DNA from: Oegoconia quadripuncta
Lineage: Eukaryota; Arthropoda; Insecta; Lepidoptera; Autostichidae
Reading direction: 5' to 3'
NCBI GenBank assembly: GCA_949316235.1
Contig: OX438741.1
Coordinates: 19,283,124-19,347,123 of the forward strand
Length of the DNA: 64,000 nucleotides
In this document: one piece after another, positions 53,497 to 63,954 of the stretch
Position numbering within the stretch: the stretch's first letter is position 1
How the letters are laid out: each line of letters starts with the position of its first letter
Program-made: the position numbers and the translations under genes
Notes under the pieces: generated by a model
Databases searched by the model: none
Told to the model about the DNA's origin: nothing
What the model saw: only the letters and a program-made list of their open reading frames with translations

Positions 53497-54616
53497 ATTC
53501 TTGATTTGAGCTAGTAGTGATCCAGCGTGTGTCGTTCTCTCCATAGCTTGTTATGTGACCTTGAGCTTCTTTATGAATTCTATATTCAAAGATCACGATT
53601 CAGTCGAAGATGAAGGTATTTATTCAAGTATCCATGATTATAGGATCTTTGAAAGACTCAAGTCGGAGTCTCTCCATTCCTGATTCGGTAAAGTAATGAA
53701 ACACCCAGCTTTGTCCACTCCATAGCTCGTTGAGACCACGGTTCCGTCAAGTCAACACGGGTAACACGCATTGATTAATGACTTTCGTCTTTAAGCACTG
53801 AAATATTTTGGATGATTATACTTTGGGTAGTTTGCCGAACGCTGCCAAGTTGGATTCGATGATTGTCCGTTTTCTGGATGCTGGACTTATCTAATGGGAT
53901 CCCCTGTCTTGGGTAAATGTACTCATCTATGTTACTTTGTAATGGAGTTCCCAACTGATATTTACATGAGATTTTTAGCGTGAGCATATTGCTAGCCTTT
54001 AACCGCCGCGCTTAGATTTCAGACTCGTTTGTCTAATTGTTTTTTTTTTGAGCTGCATTGTTTGCTGTTAGTCAAATGACTTTTACAGCTCCACCAGGCG
54101 AGGGGTCAGGCAGCGCTCTGACTGTATGTAACAGCACGTATGCGTAGTTGCAACCGATGCCTAAGGGTGCCCTCGGGGGCTAGAACCTCGGCTTAGGACG
54201 TTGCGTGAGAAATTAAAGACAGACTACCATCGCTTCGTAATGTATATAGTCAGATAGAAGAAACGACGCAAGAAACTCTCTGACACACAATTTTGAATTT
54301 GGATAAAGCTAATGAATTTGTTCTACCGTTTTATAGTGTCCTATATTGTAGCCTTCGAAAGTCGTTAGCCTAATCGCACCCATTCGTCATATTGGCTTCT
54401 AAATCTTACGATTTGAATAAATTTCAGTAATAGGTTTACTTTCGAAGAACCCTGAGAAAGCCATTTAGTAAAGGGTCTTTAAAAAGTTATCGATAATCCA
54501 ACTGAGAATTCAGATTTCGACTAGATGAGCTGATTATATTTTAATTTCAAAACAATTCTAGCAATAGTATATGCGTCACTATGAACCTGTCAAAATCCAC
54601 AAGGGACCATGAGAAA
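53497..54616. other. no recognised gene
   Basis: Unassigned. 53600-53990 and 54060-54200 are less AT-rich than average and may be pieces of unidentified retroelements (TATTTATTCAAGTATCC at 53616). The frame at 53775-53987 is short and unmatched. Confidence 0.3.
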
Positions 54617-54700
54617 ATGTCAAATTGCCGAGCGATCGATGAGCTAACTACGTAATCATAATGTAATGGATGACGGTATCAATAAATAACATAATAGAGA
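54617..54700. repeat. second copy of the GTCAAATTGCCGAGCG element
   Basis: It shares AAATGTCAAATTGCCGAGCG with 9310-9330. Its inverted arms are eroded. Confidence 0.5.
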
Positions 54701-54780
54701 TCGCTACATCATGCTGAGGCGGAGGCACTGGCGTTAAAGGGGACAAGTTATATTCACGGATTTTAAACTTTGGTTATTTG

Positions 54781-54858
54781 CATCGTCCGTGGCTCAATGT
54801 AAATAACATTTGGTTTACGATTCTGAGGTCGCGGATTCGATCGAATAAAAAAAAATAG
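54781..54858 (+). mobile_element. SINE-A head joined to an A-tract
   Basis: TCCGTGGCTCAATGTAAATA, GGTTTACGATTCTGAGGTCG and GGATTCGATCG run straight into AATAAAAAAAAATAG. Almost all of the body is missing. Confidence 0.65.
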
Positions 54859-55161
54859 ACATATTTTACTGCATATGGACCCACTTCATTGGTGTTAAAA
54901 CGTTAATTTGGAACCAATGGGAACTCAATCACACACCGACTTCGTTCGCAAACTATCGCATCAAATGCTGATTTATGATGTAAAAAAATTCATTACTTAC
55001 CATAGAAAAGTGACCAAAAAACATGCCGAAAACTCAAAGTTTTAATCAATATTGTATTTTTTTATCAAATTTAATATTGTCCAATATTTGCACGTCATTG
55101 TAATGATTAAATTAGGAGGATTTTATTGTAATAGCACCTTTTTTTATGATTAACTGGATAC

Positions 55162-55200
55162 GCGTTTGCCCACAATGTAGGTGACATTGTGGGCAAACGC
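55162..55200. repeat. perfect 17-bp hairpin
   Basis: GCGTTTGCCCACAATGT (55162-55178), loop AGGTG, then ACATTGTGGGCAAACGC (55184-55200). The following GACAATGTGG is a third partial copy of the motif. Confidence 0.9.
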
Positions 55201-55320
55201 GACAATGTGGTCGAAGATGAAACATGCATCCCAGTAAATGCCTACTCACTCTACTTTTGTAGATACTAAGGTTACAGGATTCAGGAAAGACTGACGCTGG
55301 AACCTCGTTCCGTGCACATT

Positions 55321-55582
55321 CCAGTGTGAAATTTAATTAGTGTAATTCCTGTTAATTGGTGACTCCACTTCTGATTACGAACACTAGGAACCATGTTCGA
55401 ATTCAGCCGAAAATTGTTGGACTTCCATACTAAAGGTAGTTTCAGGATGGTTTACTTTGTATGGGTAACCGAATTTTTTTTTCATCGAATTCGACTATGG
55501 TTCTTTGAGCAAAATTGTTCGTCATCAAGAGTAGCGTCTGCAGTTAATGAAAACTACACGAATTCAAATTCACCCTGTATAT
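55321..55582. mobile_element. mariner-like MITE, best complete copy
   Basis: The left CAGTGTGAAATTTAATTAGT is mirrored by the right CACGAATTCAAATTCACC then CTGTA. Inside are GGTGACTCCACTTCTGATTA and its inverted partner CATCAAGAGTAGCGTC. About 260 bp. Confidence 0.7.
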
Positions 55583-56109
55583 TATCTTCGTCGTGTGTGA
55601 TGCGCTCTTTAATATGAATTTATGTTTATGGCAACACTACTTATTATGAACGAACTAGTGTTGCCAGAACCATTAGTCTGTAATATGAGAACTTTCATAA
55701 TTAAGGCCTCAGTACATTCTTAATGGTCCATTGATTGCGAGACTGAAAAACTTAGTTCTTCGGAGTTGGTAATGGTGAAGACTAAGTGATTCTGATACGA
55801 AGTTTATTTATAGAAGAGACGAACGTTTCTGTATACTTTCTGGTTGTATCTTTTGACCGACATCAAAAAAGAAGGAGGTTCCTAATTCGACACTACGTTT
55901 TTTTTTGGTATGTTTGTAACGTGATATCTTCGTCAATCGTTAACCGAAGCGAACCGAAGAAGATGATATTTAGCTTTTATCACTATGTTTTGGTCTAGGT
56001 CTACCGCGATGATGTAATTTTCTTATTTCCCTGTCATCAACAACATTGTTATGTCCCGGTTCTGCCTGTTTCATAATCCACCACGCCTGAGTTATAAACC
56101 ACCCCGAGG
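55583..56109. other. no recognised gene
   Basis: Unassigned. Confidence 0.35.
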
Positions 56110-56260
56110 GCATATTTCGGATTGGTGGATTTGTTTCAGATTAGTCACACGATAGTCAATGATAGTCACACGCAATGATTTTAAGTCTCGACGACTTAGC
56201 GACTGCCTTCAATTGAAAACGACCGCGACCGACAATTTAAGCTGCCCTCCGAAGCACGTA
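56110..56260 (-). mobile_element. SINE-5S body without the 5S-like part
   Basis: GCGACTGCCTTCAATTGAAA, then ACGACCGCGACC, AATTTAAGCTGCCCTCCGAA and GCACG follow the same body sequence as 24895-24970. The 5S-like head is replaced by other sequence. Confidence 0.55.
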
Positions 56261-56689
56261 TTACAACTGCGCGTTTTACCTAGTTTGAAGTTGTTATCCC
56301 CACTTACCTCGTAGCCGAAGGATCACCTAGTCATTAAGTTGAAGTAGAAGGGAGGTAGTCCCATTAGTTTACATGAATTTACCACGTAAAAGGTTTACGA
56401 AGGTCTTGGCGAAGAAAGCAAGAGTAATTTTTCTTTGTTCGCTTACCTCCATAAAAATGTCATCACGACATTTTATGATGTTTCCGTGCGATCGTCGATA
56501 TTTTATGCATTTTGCCGTTATTTATGACGAGACAGACAAATGAGCAAACATCTCCACTTCGGCAGCTTTATGGCCGCACTGCAGAGGCACAGTTTCCTCT
56601 CACTAGAGAGGGTCCATAATTCACCAGGGTAAGTGAAGGGTATGTGTTTGAAGCTCCGTGATTCGACAGAGTGTTTTCTGTAAAGTAAA

Positions 56690-56870
56690 ATTTATTTAAT
56701 TTTACTTTACTTTAGATTTAATACAAAGGGTACAAAATAGGCAACCTTACTTTTTTAAGCTACTGCTTGTTCAAAAGGCAATTTTCCCTTGAGAAGAATA
56801 AGCAAGAAACTCAAGGGTTTGTTCTTTTAAATAGGTTTTTATATTGCAAAAAGGTTTTTATATTTCATTT
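56690..56870 (-). mobile_element. CR1/Jockey-type LINE 3' tail
   Basis: TTTAAGCTACTGCTTGTTCA, AAAGGCAATTTTCCCTTGAG and AGCAAGAAACTCAAGGGTTT are the complement of the 3' UTR at 50640-50735. Confidence 0.7.
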
Positions 56871-57469
56871 TGCCTAATGGCTTTGGTTTCTTTTAAAAAA
56901 TATCTCTTCTATCAGGATAATTGTTCGCGTTCGACAACTAACTTGTTTTATATCACAATCAATAAATGTAAAAAAATTAGGTTATGCATTATTTTTCACC
57001 GCCGCCTTAAATTCTTTAAATCAAAAGACTTTTATAGAAAATTCTCACTTTTTGGGCTGTAGATAGCCCAATAAATCTGGAAAAACCTATTTTCTAATTT
57101 TAAATGTGATGTTTTTAGATGGCGACTAAATTTCGCTAATAATATGTCTTAGATGGCTTTCTTAGGTTTTGATCTCTGAAACCTAAATTAAATTGATTTA
57201 GAGTGAACTTCAAATTTTAGAGATGCGACGTAGAATAGGAAATCGGTTTAGAGCACTCTAAATTCTAATTTAAGTTTTCGAGGCCACTGCAGAATCAACA
57301 CAATTGGTGTGAAGAAAGCATACTTGCTTTCTTTCTAAGTTCCTGTTTTATATTACCTTTAAAATTCAAATTTAAAGAATAACAACAATCAACAGGAACC
57401 TATTGAAAAAGCATTTCGCATAACCCATTGAATGAATTTACTGACTTATATGACCTATTTTAATAAAAC
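56871..57469. other. no recognised gene
   Basis: AT-rich, unassigned. Confidence 0.35.
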
Positions 57470-57582
57470 TTCTATGTCCCAACGATCAGTCCTAAGCACT
57501 ATTTGTCCAAAATTAGATGTCCTTCAACTTACTAACCGCTGGGCTAATTTTAGTGAATTTCATTCATCTGATCTCTTAATAT
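57470..57582. repeat. ~110-bp segment shared with 53115-53225
   Basis: AAAACTTCTATGTCCCAACG through GTGAATTTCATTCATCTGAT, next to the A-tail side of a SINE-A in the same arrangement. Confidence 0.85.
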
Positions 57583-57818
57583 TTTTTTATGCACAACGGG
57601 TTGTTACTTGACCTCAATCACACCTGATGTTAAGTGAAGATGAGGTCGAAGGTGGAAGCGTACAGACCCGGAAACCCCAACACATTTGGGGGACTGGCTA
57701 TCTTATCTCTGACAACCGGAACACAACAATGCTATTAACATTGCTGCTTGGCGGCATTTAGATAAGATGATGGTAGCTAGCCAGGTGGACATTTAAAATG
57801 CCCTACCACCAACCAAAG
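57583..57818 (-). mobile_element. SINE-A copy, head truncated
   Basis: TTTTTTTATGCACAACGGGT to CCCTACCACCAACCAAAG. A five-base gap is present in GGCGGCATTTAGATAAG. Confidence 0.85.
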
Positions 57819-58021
57819 TATATCTTTGTTTCTTGTATTGACATTATGTTTATCACTATTTTTCTTAAATGATGTAACATTTTTACTATGAAGAGAAGAA
57901 TGTACTATGAAGAGAAGGTTAGGATATTATACTCTTTAAACTTATCTCTAAGTGACACTGCAGGTCGCAATTGGTAAATCGTATAAACGACTTGTTTTTG
58001 CAAAAGCTAAATTTTGTATTA

Positions 58022-58098
58022 GTTGTAGAATTCCACTTTGTGCATTGTAGTAAATATAATACACAAAGTGGAATTCAACTTTTTTTTTTTTTTTTTAT
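58022..58098. repeat. hairpin followed by a T-tract
   Basis: GTTGTAGAATTCCACTTTGTG and CACAAAGTGGAATTCAAC form a stem of about 18 bp around TAGTAAATATAATA, then 18 Ts. The right half (GTGGAATTCAGC plus T-tract) recurs at 25449-25480, so this is one end of a dispersed repeat. Confidence 0.7.
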
Positions 58099-58887
58099 CT
58101 AACTTTAAAGAGCTTGGTCGTTTTAAACGACCATGTCGCTCTATACAGCCTCTATAGGGTAATTAAACAGTACACTTCTTTAGCTTTTTCGGAATTTGGA
58201 GTGGAGAGTATACTGTTGTAGTATCCTACATCGTCTGAATAGCGTCGAGATACGCCCCGAACACATTCCGTCAACACATTTTTGTTCACATTCAACTATT
58301 TTGATAATGTTAAAAATATTTGTGCTAAAGTAGTGCCAAATAGTGCCCAAATGAAGAAAATAGTGCCCACTGCAGTTTAAGAGTTATTCAATATCATAAC
58401 TGGCATCACATGTTGCTGGAACCCTCATGTCGTACACGCAGATACAGCTTTATCTATGATTATAATTTATATCTCAAAAAACAGTTCATAAATAGTGACA
58501 CCGAAATATACAAGTCCCATAAATAAAGTAGTTATTTATATGTGTCTTCGTGAATAGAGGCAGCGCAGACAACGGACTTTGTCAGCCGGCCAAAAAATCG
58601 AGTTCGGACTTTTTTCCGCGAGAATGGAATTACTGACATTCTATGCAATAACACAGAGTTACTCAAAGTATGGTACGCGAACCTTTAGGGGTTTGCCGTT
58701 TGACGGTAGGGGGTTCGCGACAAGATAATGGCGGCTGGTCAGAACTTAAGTTAAAATTGTCCAAAATTAGTCCTAAAATTGACTCAATTTGCGACATTTA
58801 AACACATTCGTGACTTTTTGGTAGACTAGGCAGAGGGGGTGAGTTTGCGTTATCAATACAAGTTCCCTTTGTAGGCTACCAGGGCCA
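58099..58887. other. dispersed-repeat remnants, no gene
   Basis: 58300-58380 (CAACTATTTTGATAATGTTA, AGTGCCAAATAGTGCCC) corresponds to the sequence flanking the SINE-A at 25485-25725. The rest is unassigned. Confidence 0.4.
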
Positions 58888-59104
58888 GCAGTCTCTACAT
58901 AGATAACAACCGATTTCGGTCGTTAACTCCTAACAATGTTATTTTAATTGGAAAATTCGAGTCTTTAGTATCAAAATCGGTTTGCATTGAAATTACGATT
59001 CAGGCTTCCAACAAAAACCGATATGATTATGAACACTATTATATTTAGAATAAGATCATTAGGAGTTAACGACCGAAATCGGTTGCTATCTATGTCGAGA
59101 CTGC
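58888..59104. mobile_element. MITE with 46-bp inverted ends
   Basis: The left GCAGTCTCTACATAGATAAC then AACCGATTTCGGTCGTTAAC is mirrored by GTTAACGACCGAAATCGGTT then GCTATCTATGTCGAGACTGC at the right. 217 bp. The extra symmetry GGCCA/AGACC outside may be chance. Confidence 0.88.
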
Positions 59105-59214
59105 AGACCCAGCTTGGCTTCACAATTTAGCTAATGACAACGATATTGGGCTACGCCGTAGCGCGTAGCACCGTTTTCGGCTAGCACTAAAAATCGCGTA
59201 GTATTTCGGATGCG

Positions 59215-59331
59215 CCTGTCTTTAACTACTGCCTTCAATTGAAAACCGTCCCTTGCGAGCACGGACACGGTCGTCTAAAAATGCCTGGTAACCCATCCAA
59301 GGACTGTTCGCTACAGACGTTGCTCAACTTA
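59215..59331 (-). mobile_element. SINE-5S copy, diverged
   Basis: GGTAACCCATCCAAGGACTG, then TTCGCTACAGACGTTGCTCA and ACTTA, is the complement of the 5S control region. CTACTGCCTTCAATTGAAAA is the shared body, shortened compared with 24770-25085. Confidence 0.6.
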
Positions 59332-60510
59332 CCTACGAATATATATATAAACGATGTTTGACGTTTGAATTAGAAGGCTACGTTTTATCTCAAACAGGAA
59401 CGTGTTATTAACTTTGGGATAAGTAGAAGATTTCTTATTAAATATCCAATACCGAAATCTGTATTTTTCTTAGTCCCAATCCAATATAATATATTCAAAA
59501 ATAAATATTCCAATACAAAGATAAATTCGAAGTAGCCATTGCATTGGCCATTTGTTACTCCATGTTGTCTGTAAGTCCGTACCTAATCCCCATTGTTCAG
59601 TAGAGATGTGTCGTCCCGGGACCGCTAACCCTGGGACTTATTCTTGTTCAGACACGAGGAAATATTACAGGACTTTTATCTTTGTACTTTCGGTATTTCA
59701 CGAAAACGGAACTCCATTTTTGTTTAGATTTACTCTGAGGTAAATCTTGCTTCAAATAATATCTAAAAATAAACACGCTTTATATACAGAATATTAAATG
59801 AGATTTTATGTTTAAGAGACCTCTTGTTTAGCCACGATGTAATGAAATGATTATGATGATTATACTTTCATCATTATTATCATCATATGAGGTACAGGAC
59901 GTCCACTGCTCACTGCTGCTGTTACATTTTCATAAATCTAAAACCATCACGACAATATCTTGTCCTAAAATAACTATTCCTCTTTATAATCAAAACTTCC
60001 TGCAGAGAGTTAAAACTGTTTGAAATCAAAAATTCCTTAAGCCCTTTATGAAAATGAGAATGCTTTTCTAAGTTTTACTATAAGGCTGCTTACCACAAAC
60101 AAGCATTTAACAACGTATTAAGAGTCCTACTTATTTAGTGTTATCAGAAATATCTAGACCCAGGGCCCTCTGGGTCTGCTATTGCGTAATCGTTGTTAAA
60201 ACTTACCGGCAATGTAATCTGCCTGAAAATATGTTTGTTTTTCATTTACAACTGCTCGCTTCTTTCGAACAACCTTGTTTTGTCGTTTCTCTTATATCAC
60301 GTTCGGTAAATAAAGCCAATTTTCCAGTGTTTGGGGATCCGTGAAAATTTTGGGACGAAAAAGTTTTTCGACGTAAATATTCTTAGTATTTGCTAGTATC
60401 ATGGGGTAAATAATACTAAGTCGAACTAAAAAACCTAATAACCAGGCCAATTGATGCTGTGGCGTGCCTTAGAAAGCCCTTTATTCCCAATAGTTCCATG
60501 TAGTTCTGTT
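59332..60510. other. no recognised gene
   Basis: AT-rich. GTACAGGACGTCCACTGCTC (59893-59912) is a possible decayed RTE end. Otherwise unassigned. Confidence 0.35.
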
Positions 60511-60709
60511 TGGTGGTAGGGCATTTTAAATGTCCGCCTGGCTAGCTAATATTAATAGCATTGTTGTGTTCCCGTTGTCAGAGAGAAGATAGCCAGTCCT
60601 CCAAATGTGTTGGGGTTTTTCCGGGTCAGTACGCTTCCACCTTCGACATCATCTTCACTTAACATCAGGTGTGCTTGAGGTCAAGAACCAACCCGTTGTG
60701 CATAAAAAA
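60511..60709 (+). mobile_element. SINE-A copy, head truncated
   Basis: GGTGGTAGGGCATTTTAAAT to CCCGTTGTGCATAAAAAAAA. About 40 bp is missing after GGCTAGCTA. Confidence 0.85.
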
Positions 60710-61055
60710 AAATGTAGCTAGTTCTAGATAGAACCATTACGACCTTAAAAAATGAGTATATTATACCGTTAGTAAAAAACTCCACCGACAAGAGCATGAC
60801 TCTAAAATAAGATGATGATGATACCATTAGTTTTATGTAATTTTAAACTAGTTTTATGGCCGCCATTACTCTCATATGGAACTACTGTCACTATTTTGTT
60901 CCATGTGATTATAATAGTAGTTTCATGTAGTACTATTGCAACCTTAAAATGTGAAGAAGACAAGCTGATGACCATACATCATCCTTTGTCACACAAATCC
61001 ACATATACCACTGCGTTCTACATAACGGTGTGCATCTTCATATATTTTTTTTTAT

Positions 61056-61277
61056 AGTAAATAAATATTTGGGGCGCTTACACCAATCATCTAGTCCCAA
61101 ACTAAGCAAATCTTGTACTATGGATACTAGATAATGCATAAACATACATAAATATTTATAAAAATACCCATGACTCGGGAATAAATGTTCGTATTCATCA
61201 TACAAACATTTATCCCTCGCGGGATTCGAACCCGCAACCGTTGGTTTGGTCACTATCCACTACACCAATCGGTCGTC
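61056..61277 (-). mobile_element. SINE-B copy, full length
   Basis: It runs from TAAATAAATATTTGGGGCGC to the head complement CACTACACCAATCGGTCGTC. The B-box complement GGGATTCGAACCC is canonical. The head is missing a few bases before the B box. Confidence 0.88.
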
Positions 61278-61512
61278 AAATATTAGAGAGTAAAGTCTTC
61301 GGCGGAGTTCTTTTCATATATCTCTAACAAATTACGTTTTCATATTTTATAACAATTAGATTCATTTGTTTTACGTCAGGCTTACGAAGGTCACAGAAGG
61401 TTCCCAGCTGAGCCAATTGCCAGGGTGAACCGTGTGAATGAACTACCTATACCTACACTTTGTGTGGAACAATTTATAAGTGGTGAGAATTAATTCTTTC
61501 GTTAATTATTGG
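61278..61512. other. no recognised gene
   Basis: Unassigned spacer between two SINEs. Confidence 0.35.
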
Positions 61513-61757
61513 ACGACCAGTTTGGTGTAGTAGTTAGCAACTCTGGCCACTATACCAAAAGGTCGCGGGTTGGAATCCCGCTATGGCTATCCGATCCGTT
61601 ATGGATGTTTTCATTTACAATAAGTATTTATTTACAAAAAAATGTATTTATGTAGTATATCAACCATCTGGTACCCACAACACAAGCCTATAGTTGCTTA
61701 CTGTGGAACTAGATGGCGCTGTGTGTATTTCTGAAGAGATATATGTATTGTTATTAT
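61513..61757 (+). mobile_element. SINE-C copy, full length
   Basis: GGACGACCAGTTTGGTGTAG, B-box-like GGGTTGGAATCCC, CCATCTGGTACCCACAACAC, GTGGAACTAGATGGCGCTGT and an ATTGTTATTATT end. It shares the GACGACC start with SINE-B, showing that the two families are related. Confidence 0.85.
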
Positions 61758-61914
61758 TCCGAAGCACTAGTGGTGAAGTCGATTTCGCTATTCGTTTTCG
61801 CGAGACCTTGGATGAGGAAAAACTGGTGGTGCTGACCCGGTGATGCCATCTAAACGAAACGAACTCAATAATTAGGGAAAATATACTAAACGGCTGTAAT
61901 ACAGACTGTACCTG

Positions 61915-62055
61915 TCTTTTAAAAAAAGCAACCCCTCGAGTTTCTTGCGTGTTGTTCTCAGGGGAAAATTGTTGAACAAGGTTTAAAAAGTAAAATCTGA
62001 CTATTTTAAGTCTACTCTGTGTACCTACAAAATAAAACAGTTTTGACTTTGACAG
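61915..62055 (+). mobile_element. CR1/Jockey-type LINE 3' tail
   Basis: CCTCGAGTTTCTTGCGTGTT, CTCAGGGGAAAATTG, GTAAAATCTGACTATTTTAA and TACCTACAAAATAAAACAGT then TTTGACTTTGAC. Its end repeat (TTTGAC) is like the parent's TTTTGA. Confidence 0.8.
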
Positions 62056-62754
62056 AAAGCGGCGGCCATTTTGTTTTTGTTCATTCGTCATGAACATTCA
62101 TCGCATCAGAGCAGTGGCCGACAGACCTACTAAATAATGCAGACTTGCGTACTACATAATTATATTGTAATTCACTTAACTTCTAAATTCACACGTACCT
62201 TGTATAAGTTGTATAGAACTCACAGATAGAAATAAGCTGTAATAAATAGTTAGTAAAATTGTAAATAAAGCCTCTTTGGCATCAAGACTTCGACGCTGTT
62301 TCATTCCTCTCAACGGGTCCACGAGCTACAAGAGACTCATCTCGACAGAGCTACGAAGCTGCAAGACTTCATCTCAACGAGCGACAAGCTACGACACATT
62401 CCTCTCACTGAGCATAAGACACCTTCACGCCTATCCACTTGGACATGAGTATGTGTTCCAAGCAGTGGAAAATCCAACCTCTTACCCACTTCCTTCCAAA
62501 CCTCCGTCTGTCAACCTTAGGTCGCATGGTTACAGACATCCTGTATCTATTTATATATGCATTTCTTTAAACATATGTTAGGGCTAGGGCTGTAGGGCGA
62601 TAGGAGTCTAGGTTTGAATAGGTTACAGCTCTCTCTAACATTATTCTGTCAGCCAACCTTAAGTTAGCTGTAAAGTTTTTTTTTCAATACTGTGAATTCG
62701 CGGACTTTAAAATTTGATTGCATGCAATTTTTGTATGTAGGTAGATAGATAAAA
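62056..62754. other. possible LTR-like sequence, no gene
   Basis: TTGTAAATAAAGCCTCTTTG (near 62261) looks like the poly(A) region of an LTR. The following 62276-62581 frame has no recognisable domain and is rich in Ser, Arg and Leu. No paired LTR was found. Confidence 0.25.
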
Positions 62755-62960
62755 ACATTTATTCACTGCACAGTACATACAACCAAAATAGAAGAACGAC
62801 AATAATAAATCAACAAAATAGAATAAATAAATAAATGAAATCTTAATATGCTGACGCACACCATACAAGATTTTCCCAGCGACGGGCTGTACCCACTGTG
62901 CACTGAAAGGGCTCTGACTCAGCATATGCTGCAGCACAGATAGTGCTCCATACCACAGCA
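62755..62960 (-). mobile_element. LINE-H-like 3' tail, hairpin degenerate
   Basis: TTTATTCACTGCACAGTACA, an AATAAATAAATAAATG stretch, CTGACTCAGCATATGCTGCA and CAGCACTGGTTATTCTCCCAG keep the motif order of the other LINE-H tails. The paired stems cannot be drawn convincingly. Confidence 0.4.
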
Positions 62961-63289
62961 CTGGTTATTCTCCCAGTACCACTGAAAAACGCACGCAATA
63001 TTTCTGTAGCGAAACCAATACAATTAATATATGTAAAGCTTTATATTGTAATTGAAATGCTTAATCTTTGTTTTTGGAATAGCAAATTTAAATGTTTAAA
63101 TTTGAACAGAAAAGTTCAATAATACCTACACTCATATTTACACTTACCTTCACTTGTACACTATCATTGGCTTTTGCTGCACAATATTCTGACTTTAATA
63201 CACATCAATACTCGAAATATATAATAAGCAGGGCATATAATAAAAACGCTACAACAGTCGCCGAACTCACGCCAAAAGTTCTTGTTTAT
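62961..63289. other. no recognised gene
   Basis: The first part of a 103-codon frame (63092-63403) reads like a signal peptide (IIPTLIFTLTFTCTLSLAFA), but the frame runs into a repeat. Probably fortuitous. Confidence 0.3.
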
Positions 63290-63700
63290 TCGATGCAAAT
63301 CGGGGGGCACGGCAGTGCCCCCGCCAAGTCGAGCGCGAAGCAAACACTGCCGTACCATCCTTTACTGGAACCATTTCGCCGCATTTTCAGGCCCCTATTT
63401 TAGAAGCTCTGGATAAGACTAGAACGCAGAAATTTTCGTCATCCAGTAAGCTATAATCACATACTTAAAATCCAAAATTTCAAGTCTGTAGGTCATTTAG
63501 TTCCGAAGTTAAGCGAAAGCAAAGTTTCGCATTTATGACACTCACTCACTCACTCACTCACTCACTCATGATCATCAAAATAGAACTAGTACTTCCCATA
63601 AACTCAGAGAGCTGAAATTTGGTACAGAGTTATGGTTTAATGGCCACATAAAGGGAAAACTATAAAAACTAGGATAATCGAAGATCTGGAGTACCTGGTG
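63290..63700. repeat. common lepidopteran repeat with an internal (CACT)n tract
   Basis: CGGCAGTGCCCCCGCCAAGT, CGAGCGCGAAGC, TTTTCAGGCCCCTATTTTAG, a (CACT)n tract at 63539-63568, then CATGATCATCAAAATAGAAC and GAGAGCTGAAATTTGGTACA. I recognise this order from lepidopteran genomes. Class uncertain. Confidence 0.55.
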
Positions 63701-63954
63701 ACCCTGATTAGGTAACACAAGATCCCAACCAAACTATTAAAGATCGACATATACCGCCTTTACAAAAAATATTCAACTTGGTGGGACGCTTCATTTGATG
63801 TCAAAAATCGAAGGTCTGAAGTATCTGATGAAGAACCCTCAGCTAGTCTCAGCTGTATTAGAGATATGGTAATGCCCCCTTCTGCTATTGGTACATAGAA
63901 AAATCGACTGTCATTGCAAAAATCCAGCGTAGTGGGACACATCTTCTAATTTAA

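Noticed and set aside
61190..61277. tRNA gene (minus strand) suggested by GGGATTCGAACCC
   Set aside because: The acceptor ends do not pair and the same sequence heads a SINE-B body with an AT-rich tail. It is a SINE head, as at 24082 and 46591.
62261..62581. LTR retrotransposon with ORF
   Set aside because: Only an LTR-like poly(A) stretch. No paired LTR, primer site or gag/pol motif.
63092..63403. Small secreted protein with a signal-peptide-like start
   Set aside because: The second half is translated from a common dispersed repeat, and there is no sign of a promoter or of conservation.
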